DNA from: an uncultured Atopobiaceae bacterium
Lineage (GTDB): Bacteria > Actinomycetota > Coriobacteriia > Coriobacteriales > Atopobiaceae
Assembly: GCA_947581665.1 (NCBI GenBank)
Contig: CANPVI010000001.1
Location: 1-61,792, forward strand
Direction of reading: 5' to 3'
DNA length: 61,792 nt
The position numbers and the translations under genes are program-made. Positions within the stretch are counted from its first letter, which is position 1. The number at the start of each line of letters is the position of its first letter. A model generated the notes under the pieces. The model searched no databases. It saw only the letters and a program-made list of their open reading frames with translations, and was not told where the DNA came from. Positions 17,939-25,215 of this stretch are shown one piece after another.

Positions 17939-19184
17939 CGCTACCTCCTTCTTGTTTTTCTTCGCCGCCCGTGGATGCCGACTTCATGTTTCCGTTGACG
18001 AGGTAGGTGTCCCCACCGTCCTCTTTCGGAATAAGCGGCATATCCTCCAAACGGCGTATATCGTTAATGGACAGCCATCCGTTTTGCCTACCGACTGCAT
18101 AGCCCTCCATCCTCGATTTGTAGTCGCCACGCATCAAGCCGTCCACATTGAATTTCGGGAAATACAAAAGCCGTTCTTTCTCATCCAAGAGCGAACGGCT
18201 GATTTCCTGTTCCCACCGCACCAACCACGGTCGGATGGTGTGCTGAACAAATTCGATTGATTGGTGTTCAATGTTGCTGAATGTGGCTCTTTCCAAGTCG
18301 CCCACAAGGTGCGGCGGAACACGGAAGATACGGCAAATCTCATTGACTTGGTACTTGCGTGTTTCGAGGAATTGTGCATCCTCCGGGGCAATGCCGATTG
18401 TGTGGTATTTCATCCCCTCTTCGAGTACCGCCACCTTATGGCTGTTCCTTGTCCCTTGGTAGACCTTATTCCAAGACTCCCTTAACTTTTCGGGGTCCTT
18501 CAGTATGCCGGGGTGTTCGAGAACACCGCCGGGACGCGCTCCGTTTCCAAAGAACTTTGCTCCGTATTCCTCGGTCGCAAGCGACAGTCCGACCGCCTCC
18601 CTTGCCTGCGCTATGGGACTTAATCCCACCACCCCGTCAACCGACAAGCCCTTGATGTGGAAGACTTGGTCTGGGGTGTACACGATGGTTTGGTTGGTGA
18701 TATCGTCCGAGTACGTGTATTTGATCTTGCCTGTGTTCGTATCCCTCTCGACCGTCATGAGCTGCGGTTTCAAGTACCAAAGTTCCGTCACATGACCGTT
18801 TTTGCGGATTTTCCGTGCATAGGCATTGCCCCATAACAGGAGCGAGGTCATCATCGTTTCTCGGAACTCGAAACTGGTGCATTCCTCATTCGGCGAGTCA
18901 TGGAGACACGAAAAAAGCGGATGTTGCTCCGCCGTTTCGCTCTTTCCGTCTTTGCCTTTCTTGTATAAGTGCAACGGCAGACTTGCCACCGTTTCCGCAA
19001 GGATCTTGACGCAGGCATACACCGCCGAGGTCTGCAATGCCCGCATTTCGTCCACGCGCACACCGCTGTTGCTCCCGCCGTAGAAGTCCACGTCGACTCC
19101 CCTGATGAAGTCCTGCATTTCCTTGCTCGGTGCGGTCCGTTGCTCCTTCTTAGGGGCATCCCTACTTCGTCCGAAAATTCTCAT
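17865..19184 (-). CDS. Portal protein (HK97 family)
   Basis: A 439-residue HK97-type portal. It starts MRIFGRSRDAPKKEQRTAPS at 19184 (GGGAGGGCAA before ATG) and contains TSAVYACVKILAETVASLPL, YGAKFFGNGARPGGVLEHPG and FRVPPHLVGDLERATFSNIE, the hallmarks of the family. Twelve copies form the DNA entry vertex. The longer in-frame upstream extension lacks phage-like sequence and was not used. It is unrelated in sequence style to the resident phage portal at 1-980. Confidence 0.95.
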   Translation of the reverse strand: MRIFGRSRDAPKKEQRTAPSKEMQDFIRGVDVDFYGGSNSGVRVDEMRALQTSAVYACVKILAETVASLPLHLYKKGKDGKSETAEQHPLFSCLHDSPNEECTSFEFRETMMTSLLLWGNAYARKIRKNGHVTELWYLKPQLMTVERDTNTGKIKYTYSDDITNQTIVYTPDQVFHIKGLSVDGVVGLSPIAQAREAVGLSLATEEYGAKFFGNGARPGGVLEHPGILKDPEKLRESWNKVYQGTRNSHKVAVLEEGMKYHTIGIAPEDAQFLETRKYQVNEICRIFRVPPHLVGDLERATFSNIEHQSIEFVQHTIRPWLVRWEQEISRSLLDEKERLLYFPKFNVDGLMRGDYKSRMEGYAVGRQNGWLSINDIRRLEDMPLIPKEDGGDTYLVNGNMKSASTGGEEKQEGGSDGEGQEGTANAPDDGTSGKRKRKG

Positions 19185-19209
19185 TTGCCCTCCCTTTTCC
19201 AAATAATTT

Positions 19210-19231
19210 GAGCCGTCCTTTCGGGCGGCTC
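19210..19231 (-). terminator. Hairpin before the portal gene
   Basis: GAGCCGCC, CGAAA, GGACGGCTC on the minus strand, followed by AAATTATTTGG. It ends the small-gene cassette. On the plus strand it is followed by a T-rich stretch, so it may also act rightward. Confidence 0.45.
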
Positions 19232-19249
19232 GATCTGTCTTTTTTCCGT

Positions 19250-19543
19250 TTATTTTTTCAGCGGCTTGCTGTCTATCAGCGAGGCGCAGACGTTGTCGAT
19301 TGCTTTCCACTCAGCCGAGCATTTCAGCACCGCATATTTCCCTTGCATCTGCGCTCTGTACACCTTGGCTTGGTGCGCCGCGAACTCTTCGGCGATGATT
19401 TCGGGTGCGTGTTCTACATCGGCGAGGATGCGCTTTTTGAGTTCTTCGACCTTCGCATCGTAGGCTGCGTTTTCCTCTGCGGTCGCGTTGTCATGGAATC
19501 CGTGGCTGTAGTATTTAAGTGTTCTGAAGATGTCTTTTGCCAT
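19250..19543 (-). CDS. Hypothetical small protein of a promoter cassette
   Basis: A 97-residue helical, charged protein starting MAKDIFRTLKYYSHGFHDNA. No family recognised. It has its own promoter cassette (19593-19621), a GGGGCAG/ACCCC leader hairpin and GGGAGAG before ATG, and is followed by a hairpin. As a self-contained unit between portal and terminase it looks like a moron-type cargo gene. Confidence 0.7.
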   Translation of the reverse strand: MAKDIFRTLKYYSHGFHDNATAEENAAYDAKVEELKKRILADVEHAPEIIAEEFAAHQAKVYRAQMQGKYAVLKCSAEWKAIDNVCASLIDSKPLKK

Positions 19544-19592
19544 TTTTTTGCTCTCCCTTTGGGGTGCTGCCCCTCTTTGATTTTGTAACACA

Positions 19593-19621
19593 ACAATACC
19601 GTAAAAAGAGGAAAGAGCCCA
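19593..19621 (-). promoter_or_regulatory. Cassette-type promoter (copy C)
   Basis: TGGGCT at 19616-19621, 17 bp, TATTGT at 19593-19598, TTTTCGC before the -35 and an A-tract plus GTTGTGTTTTT further upstream. The leader forms a GGGGCAG/CACCCC hairpin just before the ribosome site. Confidence 0.75.
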
Positions 19622-19683
19622 GCGAAAAGCGGTCAAAAACACAACTTTTTTTCGGAAAATTCCAAGAATTTTTGGCACGAAAA

Positions 19684-19707
19684 AACCACCATATTTCAGG
19701 TGGTTTT
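19684..19707 (-). terminator. Intrinsic terminator
   Basis: ACCACC, TGAAATAT, GGTGGT then TTTTTCG on the minus strand. It closes the unit 20307-19728 immediately before promoter copy C. Confidence 0.7.
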
Positions 19708-19727
19708 ATGTGCTTTTCTCTCTTATT

Positions 19728-20114
19728 TTAACTCCCGAACAGGATCTTTCCCGTTTCGAGGGTTTCGCCGTGATGGAGGATCTCCACGATTGCGGTCAAG
19801 GTGTCGTAGTCCTCTTCGGGGTATTCGCTCACCGCATCCCACCATGCCGACCGCAGCACTTCTCTTCTCCCGACCTCACCGACCGAGCCGAGCCTGCTAT
19901 CGTATACCTTGGGATCGTAGGTCACCGCCTCAGCATTGAAGGCATCTTTGAGTTTCAGCCAGAGGCTGTGCGCTTTGCGGTAGGTTTCGGGATCCGCCGT
20001 TCCTGTGAGTTGCGCTATCGGGCAGATGGTGTTCTTCGCCCATTTGATGGGGGTGTTGATGTTTGCTACCACCTCTTCGGCGGTCATCCATTCGTAGTTG
20101 TATTCCTTTGCCAT
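19728..20114 (-). CDS. Hypothetical protein
   Basis: A 128-residue protein starting MAKEYNYEWMTAEEVVANIN with a Trp-rich middle (SLWLKLKDAF, SAWWDAVSEYPEEDYDTLTA). The start at 20114 is preferred because GGGAGGGCAAATAAG lies just before it. It is one base from the gene upstream, so both share promoter copy D. No function recognised. Confidence 0.65.
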   Translation of the reverse strand: MAKEYNYEWMTAEEVVANINTPIKWAKNTICPIAQLTGTADPETYRKAHSLWLKLKDAFNAEAVTYDPKVYDSRLGSVGEVGRREVLRSAWWDAVSEYPEEDYDTLTAIVEILHHGETLETGKILFGS

Positions 20115-20115
20115 C

Positions 20116-20307
20116 TTATTTGCCCTCCCTACCAAGTTGGTATGCCTGTTCGAGCATCGCTTTGAGTCCCCACACCGAGATGTCGAGGAAGTCTTCTTCA
20201 TCGTTCCACCGTCTTTCGAGGTCGCTGCGTTCTTCGACCACCACGCTGTTCTCCATCGCTATCTTGAGCAGTTCTTTTGCTGTCTTTGCGCTGATTTTCT
20301 TTTCCAT
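20116..20307 (-). CDS. Hypothetical small protein
   Basis: A 63-residue protein starting MEKKISAKTAKELLKIAMEN, with RRWNDEEDFLDISVWGLKAM and a QAYQLGRE tail. It resembles small orphan proteins common in gut Clostridia phages, of unknown function. The start follows an AAGGAGCC site and a GGGGAACACCCCC leader hairpin; promoter copy D lies upstream. Confidence 0.65.
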   Translation of the reverse strand: MEKKISAKTAKELLKIAMENSVVVEERSDLERRWNDEEDFLDISVWGLKAMLEQAYQLGREGK

Positions 20308-20354
20308 TTTTGGCTCCTTTTTCGGGGGTGTTCCCCTTTCGTTTGTGTAAGCCA

Positions 20355-20383
20355 AGTATAGCGTAAAGAACGGAAAGAGCCCA
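20355..20383 (-). promoter_or_regulatory. Cassette-type promoter (copy D)
   Basis: TGGGCT at 20378-20383, 17 bp, TATACT at 20355-20360, TTTCGC before the -35, GTTGTGTTTTTAGC upstream. The leader hairpin GGGGAACACCCCC abuts the ribosome site. Confidence 0.78.
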
Positions 20384-20423
20384 GCGAAATCGCGCTAAAA
20401 ACACAACTTTTTTCAAAGAAAAA

Positions 20424-20450
20424 TCGGGGGATTTTTTCCTCCGATTTTAT
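20424..20450 (-). terminator. Intrinsic terminator
   Basis: AAATCGGAGG, AAAAAA, TCCCCCGATTT then TTC on the minus strand. It ends the 20853-20479 gene just before promoter copy D. Confidence 0.65.
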
Positions 20451-20478
20451 GGTTTTCAGCGCATCCGTGACGGCATTT

Positions 20479-20853
20479 TTAGCCGATTTTTACCACGAGT
20501 GCCGGGCGGTATTCGGTGACTTCTTTGTCCGTTTCGGAGTCGTACCTTTTGAACTGAGTGGGGATCATCTTCATGCCGTCCACGCTGCATCCCCGCTTGC
20601 AGAGTTCCCACAGCACTTCGGTCAGGCTGCTGAATGTCGAGCTGATGGTGATGCGGTCGAGGCCTTCCAGTCTGCAGGTGGCAAGGATGCCTTCGATGTC
20701 TTCTTCCCAGATGATGTCCGAGAAGTTGAGGTCGTCCGTTCCTGCCTTTCTGCTGTCCCTGTATGCCTTGTACAGCGTCCAGTTCACATCCTTGGCTTCG
20801 TTGCGTTGCTTGGGATCGTTCATGAGGTCTTCGTAGGTCTTTATGATTTTCAT
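20479..20853 (-). CDS. Hypothetical protein
   Basis: A 124-residue protein starting MKIIKTYEDLMNDPKQRNEA, then DVNWTLYKAYRDSRKAGTDD and TISSTFSSLTEVLWELCKRG. Similar small proteins occur in many gut Clostridia mobile elements, but no role is known to me. The start at 20853 has GAAGGAGCAAAGA before ATG; the longer frame upstream is leader and promoter. Single-gene cassette with promoter copy E and its own terminator. Confidence 0.72.
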   Translation of the reverse strand: MKIIKTYEDLMNDPKQRNEAKDVNWTLYKAYRDSRKAGTDDLNFSDIIWEEDIEGILATCRLEGLDRITISSTFSSLTEVLWELCKRGCSVDGMKMIPTQFKRYDSETDKEVTEYRPALVVKIG

Positions 20854-20899
20854 TCTTTGCTCCTTCGGGCGGTTGCCCTTGCTTTGTTTTTGTAAGCAA

Positions 20900-20928
20900 A
20901 GTATAGCGTAAAGAACAGAAAGAGCCCA
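20900..20928 (-). promoter_or_regulatory. Cassette-type promoter (copy E)
   Basis: TGGGCT at 20923-20928, 17 bp, TATACT at 20900-20905, TTTTCAC before the -35, A-tract and GTTGTGTTTTTAGCC upstream. The leader hairpin GGGCAACCGCCC is followed directly by GAAGGAG. Confidence 0.8.
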
Positions 20929-21028
20929 GTGAAAATCGGCTAAAAACACAACTTTTTTCGGGAAAAACGAAAGAATTTTCGGCACTCTAACCGTACCGAT
21001 TTCGACACGGTTCGCCGTCCTTTTTGGG

Positions 21029-21060
21029 GGAAATGCGCACACAAATGTATGCGCATTTCC
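21029..21060. promoter_or_regulatory. Perfect 11-bp dyad
   Basis: GGAAATGCGCA, ten bases, TGCGCATTTCC. It lies between leftward promoter copy E and the rightward repeat block. No T-run follows on either strand, so an operator or RNA structure is more likely than a terminator. Confidence 0.5.
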
Positions 21061-21099
21061 GCTCCGTTCTTCCCCCTGATATTCCATATTTTCGGTGAT

Positions 21100-21560
21100 G
21101 GTTACCCCTCGCTACCCTTATAGTGAAAGGTCCTACACGGGCAGGGTACACACCATGCGCCGTAAGGTTGCAGGGAGACACCCTGCCCCCTTCCGCAGTA
21201 AGGTTGCAGGCGGCTTGTGTCCCCCTTGTTACTCTTTCAAAGGGGTTACCCCCTCCCACAGTAAGCGTGTGGACGGTTTGTAACCCCCTCGTTACTCTTT
21301 AAGTGAACGGACACCCCGCCCCCTCCCACAGTAAGGGTGAAGACGGGTTGCACTACCCCCGGCACTCTTAAAGTGTGAGAGCAGTCCCGCCAAGGTACTC
21401 CCCCGCTACTCTTTCAAAGGGGGTCACACCCCCTTGCGGTTTTAGTGAGCGGGTGTAGCCTGTCTCCCCCTTCTTACACTTAAAGGGGGAAGGGGTTACC
21501 CCTCACGACACTTTAAGTGCAGGCGGACACCTGTCCCCTGCGACTCTTTTCTCGACAGCA
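21100..21560 (+). repeat. GC-rich imperfect repeat block of short hairpin-forming units
   Basis: A 460-bp region without a credible gene. Two unit types are interspersed about every 30-70 bp: CCCCY-N-TTACTCTTTMAAG (near 21230, 21292, 21362, 21409, 21473, 21509) and CACAGTAAGNGTG or a close relative (near 21159, 21196, 21258, 21328). Many units can fold, for example GGGCAGGGT (21138) with ACCCTGCCC (21178), CCCCTTG with CAAAGGGG, and ACACCC with GGGTGT. It ends shortly before the ribosome site of two rightward genes. It is not a CRISPR array. Function unknown. Confidence 0.65.
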
Positions 21561-21614
21561 CCTCGTAAGCCGAACGGCGGCGAGTGTTGAATATTTTTTA
21601 AGGAGTGTTTTGCT

Positions 21615-21974
21615 ATGCAAGACCCGATTGAAGCCCTGTTATCCCTTTACCGTGCCAAGATGCCCAAGACGGTGTATCTTATGCGCAACGAGCCCCGCTA
21701 CTCCGCTGTCAAGCACGAGATTGACGGATTTGTCAAGACCGTGCTTGCCGAGGATCCCGATGCCGAAGTGATGGTCGAACCCGATGAGCTGACTGGCTCA
21801 AGCATCTCTGTGTCGGTCATCACCGACTTGCTTGTCCTCTCCGACACGCACAGCCTTCTTCCCCTCTTCGCCCTTGCAGATAACATCGAAGTCTGCGCCC
21901 GCACGGATGGTCGGTTCTACTTCGACCTGTCCTTTCAGAACTGCTACAAGCCCGCACCCGCACACGTCAAATAA
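21615..21974 (+). CDS. Hypothetical protein, rightward gene after the repeat block
   Basis: A 119-residue protein starting MQDPIEALLSLYRAKMPKTV with HEIDGFVKTVLAEDPDAEVM and TDLLVLSDTHSLLPLFALAD. It looks like a small alpha/beta protein; no family recognised. A TAAGGAGTGTTTTGCT site precedes ATG. It is oriented against the surrounding leftward genes and is followed 12 bp later by another small gene, so the pair with the repeat block upstream forms a separate unit. Confidence 0.68.
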   Translation: MQDPIEALLSLYRAKMPKTVYLMRNEPRYSAVKHEIDGFVKTVLAEDPDAEVMVEPDELTGSSISVSVITDLLVLSDTHSLLPLFALADNIEVCARTDGRFYFDLSFQNCYKPAPAHVK

Positions 21975-21986
21975 GGAGAAAAAGCC

Positions 21987-22304
21987 ATGATAAAAGTCTA
22001 CTGCAAACCCACCGAAAAAGGTGTCCACTCTTTCTTCCTCTCGGTCGAGGGAAAGGACTACTTCCTGTTCCGTCAGCGGTACTCAACGAGTAACCGAAAC
22101 TTCTTCGGGAGCGGTGTCCCGCTCGACCGTGTCTTTTCTTTTCGGAATGTCCACAGCGTTGCCACGCAGCGCACCCTTGATAAAATTCAGACGGCGATCC
22201 CCCTTGCCGAACGGCGGTTCGGTATCGCCGTGACCAAGAAGCAACTCCGCAAAACCGACAGACGGTTCGAACGGTCTGCTCCCCGTTACTTGGAGGCGAT
22301 TTGA
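21987..22304 (+). CDS. Hypothetical basic protein
   Basis: A 105-residue protein starting MIKVYCKPTEKGVHSFFLSV with GKDYFLFRQRYSTSNRNFFG and an Arg/Lys-rich C-terminus (KKQLRKTDRRFERSAPRYLE). The basic tail could bind nucleic acid, but no domain is recognised. AAGGAGAAAAAGCC precedes ATG. It is the second gene of the rightward pair and converges with the ParB-methyltransferase gene. Confidence 0.68.
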   Translation: MIKVYCKPTEKGVHSFFLSVEGKDYFLFRQRYSTSNRNFFGSGVPLDRVFSFRNVHSVATQRTLDKIQTAIPLAERRFGIAVTKKQLRKTDRRFERSAPRYLEAI

Positions 22305-22334
22305 GGTCAAAGGCATCGGATTCGAGTCCTTTGG

Positions 22335-23672
22335 TCAGTCGAAAATCTCCACTCCGTCCCTGATGTGCCTGACATCGGCATTCGGATTCTGCTCTCGGAA
22401 TCGGCGCACGATGACATCGCAGTATCTCGGTTCGAGTTCGATTGCACAACACTTTCGGTTGAGCTGCTCGGCGGCAATCAAGGTCGAACCACTCCCGCAG
22501 AACGGCTCCAAGACCATGTCCCCCTCATGGCTGCTGTTATAGATGAGCTTGGCGCATAAGGTAATGGGTTTCATGGTCGGGTGGTCTGGGGACTTGCTCG
22601 GTTTGTTGTCCCTGATCACCGTGGTCGGCTTGCCGAGGATGTCTTCGAGTAGGTCTGCGAGTTCCGCCTTGGACATTTTCTTGATGTTCTCTCGGATGTC
22701 TTCGTAGACGGTCGGTAGCGTCCTATCGTCTATGAAGTAATGCCCCGCTCCTTCTTTCCATCCGTACAGTATCGGTTCATGGATCCATTGGTAGTCCTGT
22801 CTGCCAATGGTGAAGTGGTTTTTATACCACACGAGCGTCTGGGCATATTTCAGCCCCGCATCGGTCATCGCCTTGGTGAAGTTGACCGTTTCCTTGGTGC
22901 TGTGGAAGACATATATCGGTGCGCCGTTCTTCAACCCCTTCTCCGCCGCCTTATAAAAGGCACTCAAGAACTGGTAGAACTCATCGTCCGAAAGGTTATC
23001 GTTGGCGATGTTGCTGTTTTGTCGGCTACTCGAATGGTTCTTCCCCCTTATGCTCGATCCGTAGTCCACGTTGTACGGAGGATCGGTCACCATGATGTCC
23101 GCTTGCTTGCCGTCCAAAACTCGGTTCACATCCTCGAACTGTGTGCTGTCGCCGCACAACAGCCGATGCGTCCCCAAGAGCCACAAATCGCCCGTTTTGG
23201 TCTTCGGTTCGGCTGTTTCTTCGAGGGCAGTTTCGGCATCGAAATCATCTTCATGCACGTTCTCCATACTGCCGCTGCCGAACAGTTCCTGCGCTTCGGC
23301 AAGGTCGAAACCCGTGAGGGTGATGTCAAATCCGCTCCCGTCCAAATCACGGAGTAGATTCGCCAAGAGGTCGGTATCCCACTCGCCGCTGATTTTGTTC
23401 AAGGCGATGTTGAGAGCCTTTTCCTTGCTCTCTTCGAGGTCCACCACCACGCAGTCCACCTCCGTGTAGCCGAGGTCCTTCATCACGGTCAGCCGTTGGT
23501 GTCCGCCTACTACCTTGCCTGTCCGTTTGTTCCAGATGATAGGCTCGACATAGCCGAACTCCAAAATGCTCCGTTTGAGCTTCTCGTACTCGGCATCGCC
23601 GGGTTTGAGTGCTTTCCTCGGATTGTACTCCGCCGCCTTAAGGTCGGCTACTTGCTTTTTCTCAATCTCCAT
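22335..23672 (-). CDS. ParB-domain DNA methyltransferase
   Basis: A 445-residue fusion. Residues 1-110 form a ParB/Srx-type domain (VADLKAAEYNPRKALKPG, GYVEPIIWNKRTGKVVGGHQ, then RLTVMKDLGYTEVDCVVV). Residues 160-445 are an N6-adenine or N4-cytosine methyltransferase with the catalytic TDPPYNVDYG and the AdoMet motif EPFCGSGSTLIAAEQLNRKC. Such orphan enzymes methylate phage DNA, often against host restriction. The start at 23672 follows GGAGGAAAAATGG. No partner nuclease is adjacent. Confidence 0.9.
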   Translation of the reverse strand: MEIEKKQVADLKAAEYNPRKALKPGDAEYEKLKRSILEFGYVEPIIWNKRTGKVVGGHQRLTVMKDLGYTEVDCVVVDLEESKEKALNIALNKISGEWDTDLLANLLRDLDGSGFDITLTGFDLAEAQELFGSGSMENVHEDDFDAETALEETAEPKTKTGDLWLLGTHRLLCGDSTQFEDVNRVLDGKQADIMVTDPPYNVDYGSSIRGKNHSSSRQNSNIANDNLSDDEFYQFLSAFYKAAEKGLKNGAPIYVFHSTKETVNFTKAMTDAGLKYAQTLVWYKNHFTIGRQDYQWIHEPILYGWKEGAGHYFIDDRTLPTVYEDIRENIKKMSKAELADLLEDILGKPTTVIRDNKPSKSPDHPTMKPITLCAKLIYNSSHEGDMVLEPFCGSGSTLIAAEQLNRKCCAIELEPRYCDVIVRRFREQNPNADVRHIRDGVEIFD

Positions 23673-23688
23673 TTTTCCTCCAAAATAA

Positions 23689-23711
23689 TGACCACACCGC
23701 ATCGGTGTGGC
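23689..23711 (-). terminator. Hairpin before the ParB-methyltransferase gene
   Basis: GGCCACACCG, AT, GCGGTGTGGTC then ATTATTTTGG on the minus strand. On the plus strand the same dyad is followed by GTTCGTTTTTG, so it may terminate in both directions. Confidence 0.55.
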
Positions 23712-23731
23712 CGTTCGTTTTTGCTGTCCGC

Positions 23732-23935
23732 TTATCTGTGTTCGGGTAACTGCCCGTCATCGACCAAGATGGCATACAAGATTCCGCTGTAATTGAATCT
23801 CTCCATCGTTGCCTTCATTTTGTCGTAGATTTTCTGCATCTCGGCTTGGCTTGCCTTCGCCCTGATTGCCGTTTCGTATTCATACACGAGTTGCTCTTCG
23901 AGAGCGCAGTCTTCATCGATTATAATGTTCGCCAT
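23732..23935 (-). CDS. Hypothetical small protein
   Basis: A 67-residue helical protein starting MANIIIDEDCALEEQLVYEY and ending VDDGQLPEHR. The start at 23935 is chosen for GGTGAGAGTC before ATG and lack of phage-like sequence upstream. It shares promoter copy F with the preceding gene. No function recognised. Confidence 0.65.
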   Translation of the reverse strand: MANIIIDEDCALEEQLVYEYETAIRAKASQAEMQKIYDKMKATMERFNYSGILYAILVDDGQLPEHR

Positions 23936-23942
23936 GACTCTC

Positions 23943-24248
23943 TCACCTTGCCTTTTTGATGATGCCTGTGGATCTCGCCCAAGTGTAGCCGTCAAGGTCC
24001 ACCACGATGCTGTATGACACGTCTTCGCTGTCGATGCGGATGCATCTCCGTTCGCCCTTCTCCGTTTCGCCGCTGATGTCCGCATTCGCTTTCAGGAACT
24101 CATAGTCGCCCATGAGGTCTTCGCTGAACTTTACGAACTCCGCTCGGTCAAGGATGATCCGCTTTTCTACTTTGACCGCTATCTTTTCGCCGTCTTCATG
24201 GAGGTAATGCTCGATTGACCTCGCCTTATGCACCATTTTGATTTTCAT
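23943..24248 (-). CDS. Hypothetical protein of promoter cassette F
   Basis: A 101-residue protein starting MKIKMVHKARSIEHYLHEDG with KVEKRIILDRAEFVKFSEDL and VSYSIVVDLDGYTWARSTGI. No family recognised. The leader has the cassette hairpin GGGCAGATGCCC immediately followed by GAAGGAGAACGGC and ATG. First of two genes under promoter copy F. Confidence 0.7.
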   Translation of the reverse strand: MKIKMVHKARSIEHYLHEDGEKIAVKVEKRIILDRAEFVKFSEDLMGDYEFLKANADISGETEKGERRCIRIDSEDVSYSIVVDLDGYTWARSTGIIKKAR

Positions 24249-24288
24249 GCCGTTCTCCTTCGGGCATCTGCCCTTGTTTTTTTATGCA

Positions 24289-24317
24289 ATTATAGCGTAA
24301 ACAACCGAAAGAGCCCA
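24289..24317 (-). promoter_or_regulatory. Cassette-type promoter (copy F)
   Basis: TGGGCT at 24312-24317, 17 bp, perfect TATAAT at 24289-24294, with TTTCTC before the -35. The leader hairpin GGGCAGATGCCC abuts GAAGGAG. Confidence 0.82.
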
Positions 24318-24350
24318 GAGAAATGCGGCCTAAAACACAGGTTTTTTACA

Positions 24351-24377
24351 AGAAAAACGCTCGGATTCCCAAGCGTT
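24351..24377 (-). terminator. Intrinsic terminator after the phosphatase
   Basis: AACGCTTGG, GAAT, CCGAGCGTT then TTTCTTG on the minus strand, overlapping the end of the phosphatase gene and preceding promoter copy F. Confidence 0.65.
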
Positions 24378-25165
24378 CAGTCTTCAATGACGATGCAATT
24401 TACTCTCTGCGAGTGCGCCGTGCAAGCGTCTATCGCTATAATACCCTTTCCGTAGTATGGCGTGAAGTCCGCATCATCCTCGAACTCCGTGCCTTTCCCC
24501 TCGATCTTGGCGTGTCCGTAGGAGCAATGCCAATGCCCGCACACGATGGTCTTCCCTTCCTCTATCACTCCGTCCTGCGCCGCCGCCATTCCGTTATACC
24601 AACGGGAGAGTGCGAACTCTTCTTTCGGCTGTTCCCGCCAATTCGGTATCGGCAAGTATCGTGCCGAGTATCGGTTGACGAGTATCTTTTGGCAAGGTAT
24701 CCATCCGTGGGTGAAGATGTAATTCGGGGTTTCGTAGTAGTCGAGCATTGCGGGGATGAGCTTCTTGAAGTATGGTGTGTTCTCCATCTTCCTTGCCGTC
24801 CGCTCTGGATACAAGCAAGCCTCCGCAAGCGATTGCCCCGTGAGTTGCAGAATCGTATCAATCGTTCCGTTGCTCCAATGGTGGGTGAAGAAGATGCTAC
24901 TGTCATCGGTCAGCCACTTCGTTGCGTTCTGCACCAGTTCCTCGGTGAGGTCTTCGTGGTTTCCCCGTATAAGGATGAGCTGTCCCTTGGCTTGCTCCCC
25001 CACCATGAATTCTTGGAGTGCCACCGCTTCCCTGCCACGGTCGAACAGATCCCCGCAGACAAGGAGTTTGTGCGGCTCCTTATCGTAAAAGTATCCTTTT
25101 TCTTTGAGTGCCGCCACCATCTCCGTGTAGAACCCGTGGGTGTCGGCTAAAACATAATATCTCAT
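24377..25165 (-). CDS. PPP-family metallophosphatase
   Basis: A 262-residue phosphatase of the lambda type (calcineurin-like fold). Metal-ligand motifs are visible in order: LADTHGF (GDxHG-like), GDLFDRG, IRGNHED, then His in THGW and CGHWH. It would dephosphorylate protein Ser/Thr residues or small phosphate esters; the substrate is unknown. It lies just downstream of terL but has its own strong promoter, whose predicted transcription start falls within a few bases of ATG, suggesting an almost leaderless message. Confidence 0.9.
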   Translation of the reverse strand: MRYYVLADTHGFYTEMVAALKEKGYFYDKEPHKLLVCGDLFDRGREAVALQEFMVGEQAKGQLILIRGNHEDLTEELVQNATKWLTDDSSIFFTHHWSNGTIDTILQLTGQSLAEACLYPERTARKMENTPYFKKLIPAMLDYYETPNYIFTHGWIPCQKILVNRYSARYLPIPNWREQPKEEFALSRWYNGMAAAQDGVIEEGKTIVCGHWHCSYGHAKIEGKGTEFEDDADFTPYYGKGIIAIDACTAHSQRVNCIVIED

Positions 25166-25174
25166 TTGCCTATC

Positions 25175-25203
25175 ATTATAGCGTTTTTTGGCTTATTTAT
25201 CAA
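25175..25203 (-). promoter_or_regulatory. Canonical promoter for the phosphatase gene
   Basis: TTGATA at 25198-25203, 17 bp, TATAAT at 25175-25180 on the minus strand. The expected start of transcription is about 25168, only about three bases from ATG at 25165, and no good Shine-Dalgarno site fits between. Confidence 0.75.
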
Positions 25204-25215
25204 CCATTTGGGCGG

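Noticed and set aside
21100..21560. CRISPR array
   Set aside because: Units are degenerate, two kinds alternate irregularly, spacing is 30-120 bp and no cas gene is present.
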